A DNA stretch of 64,000 nt from Owenia fusiformis. Taxonomy: Eukaryota; Annelida; Polychaeta; Sabellida; Oweniidae. Position numbers and translations under genes: made by a program. Under the pieces are notes generated by a model. It was not told the origin of the DNA. It did no database searches and worked only from the letters and a program-made list of their open reading frames with translations. Shown here piece after piece: positions 13,066 through 25,300 of this stretch; the first letter of the stretch is position 1, and every line of letters begins with the position of its first letter. The stretch is from the NCBI GenBank assembly GCA_903813345.2, contig CAIIXF020000001.1:60746270-60810269 (forward strand), in the 5' to 3' direction.

Positions 13066-13313
13066 AATATATTATTTTTGAGCACCGGCAAAAAAATGGC
13101 GACCTTCAGCAACACATGTAATCAATTCTCGTGTTTTCTCGTTTGAAATTTGAGACTAACCATGGTATTTTAAGTCATTGTTTTGGTTTCTTTATTTACC
13201 TTTAACATTTTTAGTTCAATTAAATCTAGTATTACTGTAAGAAAAGTAAAGATATTCAGAATAAACGCAAGTCTCGTTTGACCTGTGTCCATCTGGCGGC
13301 TGTGAATCGAACT
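13066..13313. promoter_or_regulatory. divergent PHB2/MRPL47 promoter region
   Basis: Only 248 bp separate the two start codons, which point away from each other. The interval contains AAAAAAATGGCGACC (around 13090), close to the YY1-type core AANATGGCG common in promoters of genes for mitochondrial and ribosomal proteins. No TATA box is evident. Shared regulation is an inference from geometry and from both products being mitochondrial. Confidence 0.6.
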
Positions 13314-16300
13314 ATGACGACCTGTCTCACTAGAAGTGTTCTCCAAATATCCAGGAATTTCATCGGAAATCTTGCTTTGTGCGCTACTAATGCATCACGA
13401 GTGATATGTCAATCAAACCTCACATATTCTTCTAGGCATATCGGGTAAGTGCAGTCCATGAAATATATCTGAATCATATTATTTTAGATAAATAAAAATG
13501 GGGACTTGTCATTTTTGAATAGTCTAGGCAAATTTGGCTTGCATATCTAAATATGATAAAACTGCACATTAATATTACACGAGGCCCATAGCCAAGGGCA
13601 ATTGTTGGGATCAGTCGATCCTCGATCCTCCTGAAGCAGTGGGATAGCTCGAAAATGTTGGGATTGTGAAGTTTGACCTAAACTGAATTGCTCGGTCTCA
13701 ATTATGAATTTTATCACGCATACTATTGAGTTCCGTGTCTTATAAAATTATTCGGAAAAAGGGCTGACCTTATTTGTTTTGAAGAAAGCTTGTGCAATAT
13801 ACAGACCTAGAGATTTCGTGATCTTTTTCGAGGATTTTGTGATATAACTTCTCTTTGCTTCAACACGAAGGTCAGATGTGATTCATTTATCTGGTCATAG
13901 GCCCGGGAACATGTATAAAAAAAATCGATTCGAATACTCCAAGTAGAGAGATCTCTAAAACTTGATGCATTGGACTCATCTTTTTATCGTACCTAAAAAA
14001 AGGTATGATATTGTCGTCAACTTGATGGGCGGGCAGCGTCTCTCTTTCTTGTCATCACGATTCCAGGAAAACCACTCGACAGATTTACTTCAAATTTTCA
14101 CACATGTTACATGGTAAGTTCTAGAGCCAATTAACTTTTCGGCGACCAACTTGCATTCTGGTGGCCATCTTGGAAGTTTTAAGATAAATCTTGTCATCGC
14201 TATTCCAGGAAAACTACTTGATGGATTTCCTTCAAATTTTCACACATATTACAAGATAAGAAGTTCCAGAGATGATTAACTTTTCGGTGGCCATCTTGCA
14301 TTCTGGTGGCCATCTTGGAAGTTTTTAGATAGATCTTGTCATCGTGATTCCAGGAAAACTACTTGGATTTCCTTCAAATTTTCACACATATATTACAAGA
14401 TAAGGTATGAGGTTCCATATCCATCCACCAAAAGGTATGACCCCTATATAGTCCATTTAAAAACTTGTTGTTTTGTTGTAAATAACACCATAGTTGGCTT
14501 CTAGGGTGCCTAGTATGCCACTATTTGGTATCAAAATAAAGAGGAGTTCAACTTTCATTTGAATTACAAAAATAGCAATGTAGGTCAAAATAGTTTCGAC
14601 GTGATCATGATTACTACGCGTTTGCCCCGTCATCTCAGAATTGAGGAAATGGTAGCAAACGCGAGTTACAATAAATGGATGCTGATATCTCAAAAAGTAA
14701 CCTGACTTCCTATTATTTGATGTAGATCAATTGAACCCCTATATGAACAGGTACATTTTGATATATAACACTATGGGGGGTAAGCGTTTTATAGTTGATC
14801 ACAAACGCCATCCATAAGTGCAAAGTATTGTTCTGAATTTTCGAATTTGGTGTTGGATTACGGAACGTTAGAGCCATGTTAGCTTTTGAAACTTATGGCT
14901 CTCAAACGGAGAAGTGAACAGCTGATCAATAGTGACCTTTGAAATCGAATTAAGTCGATCCGCGGCTTACTTTTGGTCTCTAACTGTGTCTTACATCAGT
15001 ATCATCAATCCGTGTAAGTATTGGAGCGCTGGAGTACTTCTTTTTCGATCAAGACTTGTAAATTGTTCATCGAATGAAAGTTTTTTTTAGACCTATTTCC
15101 AATATGGCGGTTTGCTAGGTGCGAGATACGCAACGAACGAAATGAATTTTGAGAATTAGTTAGGTTCGGACAACCTCCGGAGATTTACGAAAATGTCCGA
15201 GCAGAAACTGCCATATTGGAATTTGGCAGTAAAACGATTCACTCGACTAACAATTACAAGTCTTGATCGAAAAAGAAGTACTCCAGCGCTCAAATACTTA
15301 CACGGATTGATGATACTGATGTAAGACACAGTTAGAGACCAAAAGTAAGTCGCGGATCGACTTAATTCGATTTCAAGGGTCACAATCATTCAGCTGTCCA
15401 AATGCTCCATGGGAAAGCTATTATATCAAAATCCAAATTGCTTTCGCAGGAAGTAACTAGAGCTGATTTGCTTTTTGGCAGCCATCTTGCATTTTGGTGG
15501 CTGTTTTGAAAGTTTTTAGATAAATCTTGTCATCGCGATTCCAGGAAAACCACTTAACCGATTTACTTCAAATTTTTACACATGTTTCATGGTAAGAAGT
15601 TCTAGAACTGTTTAACTCTTTGGCGGCCATCTTGCTTTCTGGGTCATCAAGCCCACACTGCTATGTTTTAGGTATGATATTGTTCACCCTGTGTCTTGTT
15701 TATACATGTTCCTGGGCCTGTATCTGCTCATATCCTGAGGTATTATAGTTTTTTAGTTTTTTGCTAGGTAGCAATCATGTATCAGTGAAATTCACTGTAT
15801 TTAAAAATTAAATTTTTAGAATTCCGAAATTTTTGTTGGAAAATAGGCCTGTATATTTCAATGAAATTTTTTTGGAATAATCTGAACATTTTAATCGATT
15901 CATGATCTTTTAACTTGCATGCTCATTATGCTCCATGGATGTCGAGTGTGCATACCACAGAGTATATGAGTATAGAGTATGAAAAAGACTGACTGCCAAC
16001 CAGTCAATCATTCTCCACAGTTGGGATCACACAGTCAATGGACAGCTGTCAGTCTTTTACATAAAAATAAATAGATGCAAATAATAAGAGGAAAATAAAA
16101 CTAAAAACTAGGAATCAATTGACATATAGTATCTTTTACACGGTTGTGATTGAAATGTGTTGACCTATTTTAAATCACAATGGAAACGCAGATGTAAAAC
16201 GCAACATTGTCTTGGTCTGAAATGTTATATTTTTAACTGATGTCTTAGTTGTTACAAAACCAATTTCATTCTGGTTAGTCACTTTGGTCATGATGAGAAA

Positions 16301-19300
16301 ACACGTGTAACATTACATTATGTTCAGAAAGAAAATAACAAAAAACACTCTTTACATTATCAGTCTTTAAAATCATGTCATCATCTTTTTAAAGATTATT
16401 ACATAATGTTTCATTTCTCAGTTGTCAAACATCAAACTGGTAAAAACTACATTCAATATGACAAAAATAGCTTTCCAATGATGTGCTTCAATGGTTAGTC
16501 ACTTTTGATCGTGACTAGAGAACACATCGTAATACATCATGTTCAGTAATTAAAATGACAATAACAAATCATTTTGCTTAGAAATATGTAATTTTCATTA
16601 AAAACTAGGATTAATTCCTGTTGTAACTTGCCTACGATTGACATGTTTTAAAAATCAAATTATAATGTATAAAATAGAGGTGTCACGGATACCTGATTTT
16701 GTTCTGATCCGCGGAATTATGCCCTCGGAATGGAACACGGAACACAAATTGAGAATTTCGGTTTGGTTCCGGAACAAAAACATTTTACCCTTTCACAATT
16801 TTTGGCCCTTAATCGTCACAAAACAGTATTTTTCTTTCAATATTTTGCACCAAAAGAGGTTCATTCTTTTCACTCCTTCTCATTGAAGAGTTTTGAAGAG
16901 CTTTTCCCTACCAAATAGACCTAGATAATCAACTTATCTTATACACGCGGTCACTCTGTTCCGAACCGTTCAAAAATTGTTCCGTTCCGAAGCAAAATGT
17001 TCCGAACCGAACCGTTCCGATTTTTTTTTGTTCAGTGACATCTCTAGTATAAAAATAATTTAAGGCTACAAATGTGGTCCGTCTTTTATTTACATGTGAT
17101 ATGGTCGGTCTAAATTTTCCTCAAACTGTGTTTTGAGGCTATCTGTGGAAATCCTGTCCTGGGCATCTTGCATAAATTATTTGTTTTATTTTAAAGACTG
17201 TATCATACTGAATGGTCCTTTGCTTTATAGAATCCCAAGAAAGGGGAGAAAATTGATTTTAGCATGTAAAAACACTTACATTATTAACATTTACAGTTTG
17301 TTTATTCCAGCCCAGTTAGCTCAGTGTTAACGCAACAGCTCCACACGTCACCAGCACGCCATGGTTTACTTGAATTCTTTGATGACAAGAGGGAATGGGG
17401 AGAACAGAAAGCCAAAGCGGGTAGGATTTAATTAATGAAAAGAGTGTTCATTTTTTTACTCATATTTTTTCTCAGTTTTACAGATAATCGAGAAAAATAG
17501 AACTGTATATTATCTAAATTGCAGCAACCACCAAGAAATGAGCAAAATTGGTAAATACAAAGATTGTTTAATTCAGGTCACATCAATTTGGGCTGAAATT
17601 ATATTCACCAATTACAATTGTACAGTATTTTTATTGAACTTTTATTGATATGACTTGTAAGTCATAAAAGGTTTTTTCTGTTTTGTTTATTTAGAAATGT
17701 GTCATAATCTCAGAAATTTCAAAGACATCTTGTATGTACAATTGTCAATTTTTTGTTGTAGGTCGACCTTGGAAAGTGGAGGAACTCAGGTTAAAGAGTA
17801 ACAGTGATCTGCATAAATTATGGTAAGGTTTTTCATGGTCTATTGAATGCTCATGGGTTTTTCTAGTTCATTTGAAATTGCTGCTATGGTATAGTAAAGA
17901 GCAATATAAAGAGGTATAATAAATTTTGAAATGGGAAAATGGAGTTCTGCTTGTGCTTTATCATATGTCGTTGCTTTAAAGGTATAATGCACTCAAAATA
18001 TTAAGATGAAGGACAAAATCACAAGTTCATTACACCAGATGAATAAATGTTGTTGAGGTTGACTCATCAAAACAACCCTAGCAGAGATATGCACGTCACG
18101 GACCAAATGGGTTTGTTGTGAATAATAACTTAATCATATAATATGAAAATATTGTCATATTCTGAAATACTCTTGTCCAAGTAGTACCATGTTTTTGATT
18201 TAATTTATTAATCAAGGACATGAAAATTAGAAAAATATTTTGAAATGTTTTCCCTCAAACTTGAATATCTTGAAAAATTGATCAAATTGAAAACCCGGGA
18301 CATGACATTTTCAAATCCTAATTGTAGCTATAAAACAATTGTTCTCATCTATTGTTGCCTAGGAGATGTCATAACACAACTAGCACTATTATACAAAATA
18401 TTACAAATTAATAATATATAATTTTAATTTGACTCATTGTGATATATTTGAGGTATATTTAAAAGATGTGTGAAAGACGTCAAGGATGTATTCTTATTCT
18501 GTAACTAAGTTCAGAGAAGGGTCAGTAAGTTAAAGTTCTATGATTCAGTGTAGCTTTGATCTGTGATTTGAAGTCCTTGGCCTGGTATATAAATCAGTTA
18601 AGGGAGAGAATATGGGTGTATGAGAAGCAATTTGAGCGTAATGAGAGAATATGAGTATATTATGGAGAGAGAATATGGGTGTAAGGGAGAGGATATGGGT
18701 ATATGGAGAGAGAATATGGGTGTATGGAGAGATAATATAGGTGTATGGAGAGTGTACATATAAGTGTAAGGGAGAGAATATGGGTATATGGAGAGAGAAT
18801 ATGGGTGTAAGGGAGAGAATATGGGTGTATGAGAGAGAATATGGGTGTATGGAGAGTGTATATAAGTGTAAGGGAGAGAATATGGGTATATGGAGAGAGA
18901 ATATGGGTGTAAGGGAGAGAATATGGGTGTATGAGAGAGAATATGGGTGTATGGAAAGTGTATATAAGTGTAAGGGAGAGAATATTGGTGTAACGGGGAG
19001 AATATGGGTGTATGAGAGAGAATATGGGTGTATGGAAAGTGTATATAAGTGTAAGGGAGAGAATATGGGTATATGGAGAGAGAATATTGGTGTTAGGGAG
19101 AGAATATGGGTGTAAGGGAGAGAATATGGGTATAAGGGAGAGAATATGGGTGTATTAAGAGAGAATATTGGTGTTAGGGAGAGAATATGGGTGTAAGGGA
19201 GAGAATATGGGTGTAAGGGAGAGAATATGGGTGTATGAGAGAGAATATGGGTGTATGGAAAGAGAATATTGGTGTAACGGGGAGAATATGGGTGTATGAG

Positions 19301-22300
19301 AGAGAATATGGGTGTATGGAAAGTGTATATAAGTGTAAGGGAGAGAATATGGGTATATGGAGAGAAAATATTGGTGTTAGGGAGAGAATATGGGTGTAAG
19401 GGAGAGAATATGGGTATAAGGGAGAGGACATAGGTGTAAGGGAGAGAATATGGGTGTAAGGGAGAGGATATAGATGTAAGGGAGAGAATATGGGTGTATG
19501 GATAGAATATGGCTGCACGGATAGAGAATATGGGTGTATGGAGGGAATATGGGTGTAAGGAAGAGAATATGGGGAGAGAATATAGGTGTATGGGAGAGAA
19601 TCTAGGTGTAATGTGAAAAATATGGGTAATATGGGGAAATTAAATGACTCTATACAAGACATATGTGTTCTGCTTTCAGGTATGTGTTGTTAAAAGAGCG
19701 CAACATGCTGATGACAATGGAAGAAGAATACAACAGGGAACTTGAATTGCTCCCCTCCCCTGAGAGGTTTGAAAAGGTACATGCACTGTGGACTTTCTAA
19801 TTCATTCATAGAATTGTATAGAATTTACATAAATAACTTTATATATCTTATTTAAGGAATAAAGACCGGAATTCTATGATTTATGGTGCAATATGTGACC
19901 AAAAATGTTATTCTGTTTATTGTTAAAAGATTGAAATAGAGAAATAGCATGATAACTGGTCAGTATCAAGCGAAAGTAATGGCCGTAACCTTCGCATCTA
20001 AGATGGCGGACGGTAATTGATTTCGAAGTATTTAGCTTTCATAGAGTTAAACTACTTTATTGTTGACTTTATGCTTTGATATTTGAACCAAATCAGGCTT
20101 ATATGGCATGGGATCTCTGGAGTATTATAATTTGTTCATATATTGTGTGGGGACGCCACAATTAAACAATATCTTCCACTGCTTAAGCTCGCGATTATAA
20201 ACTCCCATAATGTTACCGCATTACCGTATTAGCGCATATCAGTTACCTTATCTTCTGTAAAATCAAAATCCAAGAGGTGTAACTCGCCAGAAAAATCCAA
20301 CTCGAGTTCAACTTGCCAAATATTTCCAATTTTCAAATTTCATTCATTTCGTCCAGTTTCTCTGGTTTAGTCACATCTAAAAGGTGTTTAACAGGTTGGG
20401 GCCATAAGAAAGAGTGGTATTCATGCAGTTATCTCATATTTCAATCAAAAATGATCTGGTATAGACGTCGCCGCATACGGTAAGGACGAGAGATCGCTAG
20501 AATCTAACCAAACAATATTTTTGCAAACCCAGAAGGCCCCCTCAAATTAATGAATGGTTTTCCCGGATTATCTTCATTATTTATACTAAAGACTGCTGGT
20601 TATCGATCTAAAGTTAAGACTTATGATCTTAATTTTATGATAGAACATCTTTTTATGTAAAAGTCGTGTAAACGACGTGAGAATAAGGACACAAATTTCC
20701 TTCAATTTTAGTGACTACTCTATTATCGCCCGTTGAGTTCCTTCGATAGTCATCTTTTTCTGATTTTTTTGGTGTAACTCGTCATTCCACGATATTTGTT
20801 GAACTTTGTGAAGCTTTGAGAGTGTTTTTTAGGTGATGGGAGCCAAATATGGTGATCATTGGTATATTTATTCCACTAATGAAGTAATGTTGCACGATCT
20901 CTGGGACCCGAATTCATTTTACATGCTTGCAAGATAGGCGAAACTCGCGAGTTGACTCGAGTTATAGCTAGCTCGCGAGTTGAAATAGATTGCGAGTTTC
21001 TAGAGGACAACTCGAGCAAATGTATAGGCAGCTCTGACGAGCTGTACTCGAGTTACTGACTCGGGAGTTACACCTCTAGTGGTTATATATACTCGATTAT
21101 AGACCAGTAAATCAATTGTTCTAGTTATTGTGACGTCATGTATCATATTAGAATTCACCAGAATGGTCAATCAGTCATTATTAGCTGGCTTTTATTTTAT
21201 TATCCCATCGAGAAGAAACTAGAAGAAGTATTAGAAGAAGTGGTGAGAAGTAAAGAAGAAGAAATAGGAAATAAATTATATATCAAAAGCCGCTATAGGC
21301 GTAATGGTTCAAACAAGAAGTCAAAAAGCAGCTGGGGAGCAGCCCTCCCCAATTGTAGCCTCCCCTAGTGTCAAACCAAACTCTAGGAGAAGTAAATGTC
21401 TTCGACAGGCTAAAGCTGATGTTGTAGCCCCCAATAAGGATAACGGAGGTAATTCTGAGGATACAGCAGGAGACTCTACTTCGAATAATCCTGGTAATTT
21501 GTCAAAGAAATGCGACAAAAGAGGATGTAAACTGTGTAAGTCATATAAAGAAGGAAAATATATTATAGCTAATAACACTGGTAAACAGTATAAAATCAGG
21601 ACAAACGACCTAAATGAAGTGTCCTGTGAAACAAAAAATGTGATCTACTTGGCTACATGTACATCATGCGGAATTCAGTATGTCGGACAAACGGGCCAGA
21701 CTGTTAAAGCAAGATTCAATGACCACAGAAGTAGGATAAAAAACAACAAAGGAACAAACAGTATGATCTTTGCGAATCACTTCAATGAAGGCCCATGTAA
21801 AGATTCAGAATATAATGTACAAATAATCGAAAGAGTTCCAATAGAGGATAAGAAAATTAGCAAACTAAGTAAAAAATATGAAATCAAAAAGGCAGCAGAC
21901 CAAAAACAAAGAGAGGACAAGGAGTCATACTGGATAAAGAAATTCCAATGTGCACACCCATACGGATTAAACAACAGACTGGAGAAAAATCCTCAGCAAA
22001 GAACAGAAGATGATGTAATATACAACGACTTTGATAACAAACGGAAGAAGAAAAACAAAAGGCCAAAGGGAAACCACCGTAAAGAAAAGGCATTAAAAGC
22101 CAATGACGTATTTGAAACTATAGTGGAACAAAGCAATGGAAATGTACTGGCAGGTATGAAAACAATCTTGAGATTAGTCCCACAAATGAAGAAGACAGAA
22201 TTGAAAAAACTTGGAATGATAAATATAGAAGATAATGATAGACTACACACACGACTTAAAATTACTCTGGAGGACAGAATCCAATCAAAACTTAGGAAAA

Positions 22301-25300
22301 ACAATGAACTAAAGACCAAGAATAGGAAAAAGAAACCAACAAAATTCTGTAAAATACTATTTGAAAACAAAGCAGTAGAAGTAATCAACATTGCAAATAT
22401 CTTAAGAGATGAAGAAGTGATCAAGACAATACCTTCAAGTATCAAAAATAAGGAACCACCAGGAATTGTCTATATATACACAAAGCCAATAAGGAATAAA
22501 TTGTTCAACTATAGTGAGATTACAGAAAGTATCGACGAAGGCAACAATACAGGAGAATGTGATTGTAATACATCTGAATTTAAGGATGAAGACCATGGTC
22601 ACGTCATAACAGGAAATCTGAAGATTATACAAAATTCAAAATTGAGAAAGCTATTTAGTAAAGGTCCTGGCTATAGAGAAAAACGAAACATTAACTTCAG
22701 GAAAGCAAAAGAAGAAATAAAGAAAGGAATAGATGAATATGCAATAAGTTGGACAAAAAATGAAAAAGTTTCAAAAGTATACTTAAATGAATGGAAAAAT
22801 ACTGTAATGGAAAAGGTTAAACAAAAGATTGAGTTACTTCAAAATACAAAATTTAGACATATTAAAAATCCAAAGCAGACACTAAAGGACCATAATGCTA
22901 TGGAAGAACTCAATCAACTCAAGGAAAAATATGCCATTGTACCTATTGATAAGGCAGCAAATAATATTGGGTTTATGTGCAAACAATACTACATAAAGAA
23001 GATTAAAGAGGAAATTGGGAGTGACACCTATCAAAGGATAGAAGATAAAGGAGAAGAAGATATAGTGGAGGAAATCAAAGAGACAATGAAAACAAAATTC
23101 AAGATTGAACTGGGAGAAGAACAAAATATTATACCAAGGATTCATCTTACAATTAAAATGCATAAACAGCCAATTAAATTTAGATATATCATTGGCTCAA
23201 AGAAAAGTTCTGTAAAACCAGCTGCCAAAAAACTGACCAAAATTCTTAAACTAGTGCAATATACTAACAAAAGATACTGTGAGAAGATTAAGGATTATAC
23301 AGGTGCCAATAGGATGTGGATCAGTGACAATAACCAAAATATGTTAGATAACATTAAAAGTGTAAATTTAAGGAACGGGGCAAGAAACATAGCCTCGTAT
23401 GATTTCTCTACACTATACACAAAGATTAATCTAACTGACATAAAGGAAAAACTGAAATGGGTGATAGATAAAGCCTTCAGAGGAGGAACTAACCAAAAGA
23501 TAACAGTAGGTGGAGATGAAGCCAAATGGGGTGGAAAGGCGGATAATAAAAAGGCATATACCAAAGGAGAGTGTAATGATCTAGTGGATTTCATCGTGGA
23601 TACAGCCTACTTTAAAGCAGGGAAATCAATTCTAAGACAGAAAATTGGAATACCAATGGGAATCGATCCGGCGCCATATATGGCAAACCTATACTTATAC
23701 AGTTATGAATTTCAAGCCATTGAGAAAATGTATAGGGAAGACTACTCCAAAGTACTAAAATATGCTAAAACTACAAGATTCATCGATGATTTATGTACTA
23801 TAAACAACGACGGAGAAATGGAGACTGATATGAAGAACATCTATCCTGAAGAACTAGTGTTAAACAAGGAAAATGAGAAGGATACAGAAACAACTTTTCT
23901 GGACATACAAATGAAAATAGTAAATAAACAAATCACTACAAAACTATACGACAAAAGGGAAAACTTCAATTTCCAAATAGTCTCATATCCTGATCTATCT
24001 GGAAATATTCCTAGAAACCAATCTTATGGAATATTTATATCACAAATAATAAGGATTTCAAGAATCTGCAGTCAACTGGAAGATGCAACAAACAGAGTTA
24101 CCAGCCTGGGAAATAAACTACAATGTCAAGGCTACAGGAGCAACATACTAAATTCGTATACTAAGAAAGCTATAACAAGAAATAAATGGATATGTACTAA
24201 ATACAATATGCAGGAGAATATCATCATGAAGGACTGGAAAATTAATGAGAGAAGAGAACATTAACAAATGAATGTGAAACAGTATCTTCTCCGCAAAGAG
24301 GGTAAACTAAGAGGACAAATCAGCATAAGACCAACAGTAAGGGGAAGGGGAGAGTTTTCCGGCCGGATCAAAACGTTTAACCCACCTATGCGCAGTCTCA
24401 AGTCTGTGGACCCTGAAGAAAGATAAGTAACATCGCAATCAAATCAAGACAAAGAAAGAAGAAAATGAATGAAGAAACCAATGCAGCAACAACAAATGAC
24501 GTCCGTCCGTCCGTCCATCCGTCCGGGCAATAACTCAAATACCGTTAGCCCAATTTTGTTCATATTTTGTACACATATACCCTATGGGGGAAGAAGTTCT
24601 GCTCGGAAGCTGATTTTCAAAATGGCCGCTCATTTAAAAATGGCGGCCATTTTAGTGCCGATTTTACAGTAATTTATGTGAAATATGTAAAACTGTTATA
24701 GGAATATGTTTTAAATGTAAAAAAAATTACATAGGACATTAATAAAGCTAGAAATGTAGATATTAAAGAAGCACATGGCAGCCATCTTGAAAAATGGCGG
24801 CCTTTACTCATTATTTTACGATTTTTGCTGTAACTCGAAAAGTAGTGGAGCGATTTTGTTCATATTTGGTATGTGAGTACTATAAGCATGGCACACTGTC
24901 TACACACTGTAACACTTTTGGTAGAAGGCGGCCATTTTTCAAAATGGCCGCCATTTTAACGTATTTTACTATAATTCGAAAAGTAGTGGAGCGATTTTGT
25001 TCATATTTGGTATGTGAATACTATAAGCATGGCACACTGTCTACACACTGTAACACTTTTAGTAGAAGGTGGCCATTTTTCAAAATGGCCGCCATTTTAA
25101 TGTATTTTACTATAACTCGAAAAGTAGTGGAGGATTTTGTTCATATTTGGTATGTGAATACTATAAGCATGGCACACTGTCTAATGACACTTTTAGTAGA
25201 AGGCGGCCATTTTTCAGAATGGCCACCATTTTAACGTATTTTACTATAACTCGAAAAGTAGTGGAGTGATTTTGTTCATATTTGGTATGTGAATACTATA

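Noticed and set aside
17311-17345. tRNA-like A box (AGTTAGCTCAGTG)
   Set aside because: No B box or cloverleaf follows, and the bases are coding exon 2 of MRPL47.
18741-19662. Repeat-protein-like frames on both strands (124 and 162 codons)
   Set aside because: Produced by the 20-bp minisatellite in MRPL47 intron 3, between two solid exons.
21036-21065. Hammerhead-like core CTGACGA upstream of the PLE, where PLEs often carry ribozymes
   Set aside because: No GAAA segment or matching stems II and III nearby; it lies in the CTCGAG-rich end of the 805-bp element.
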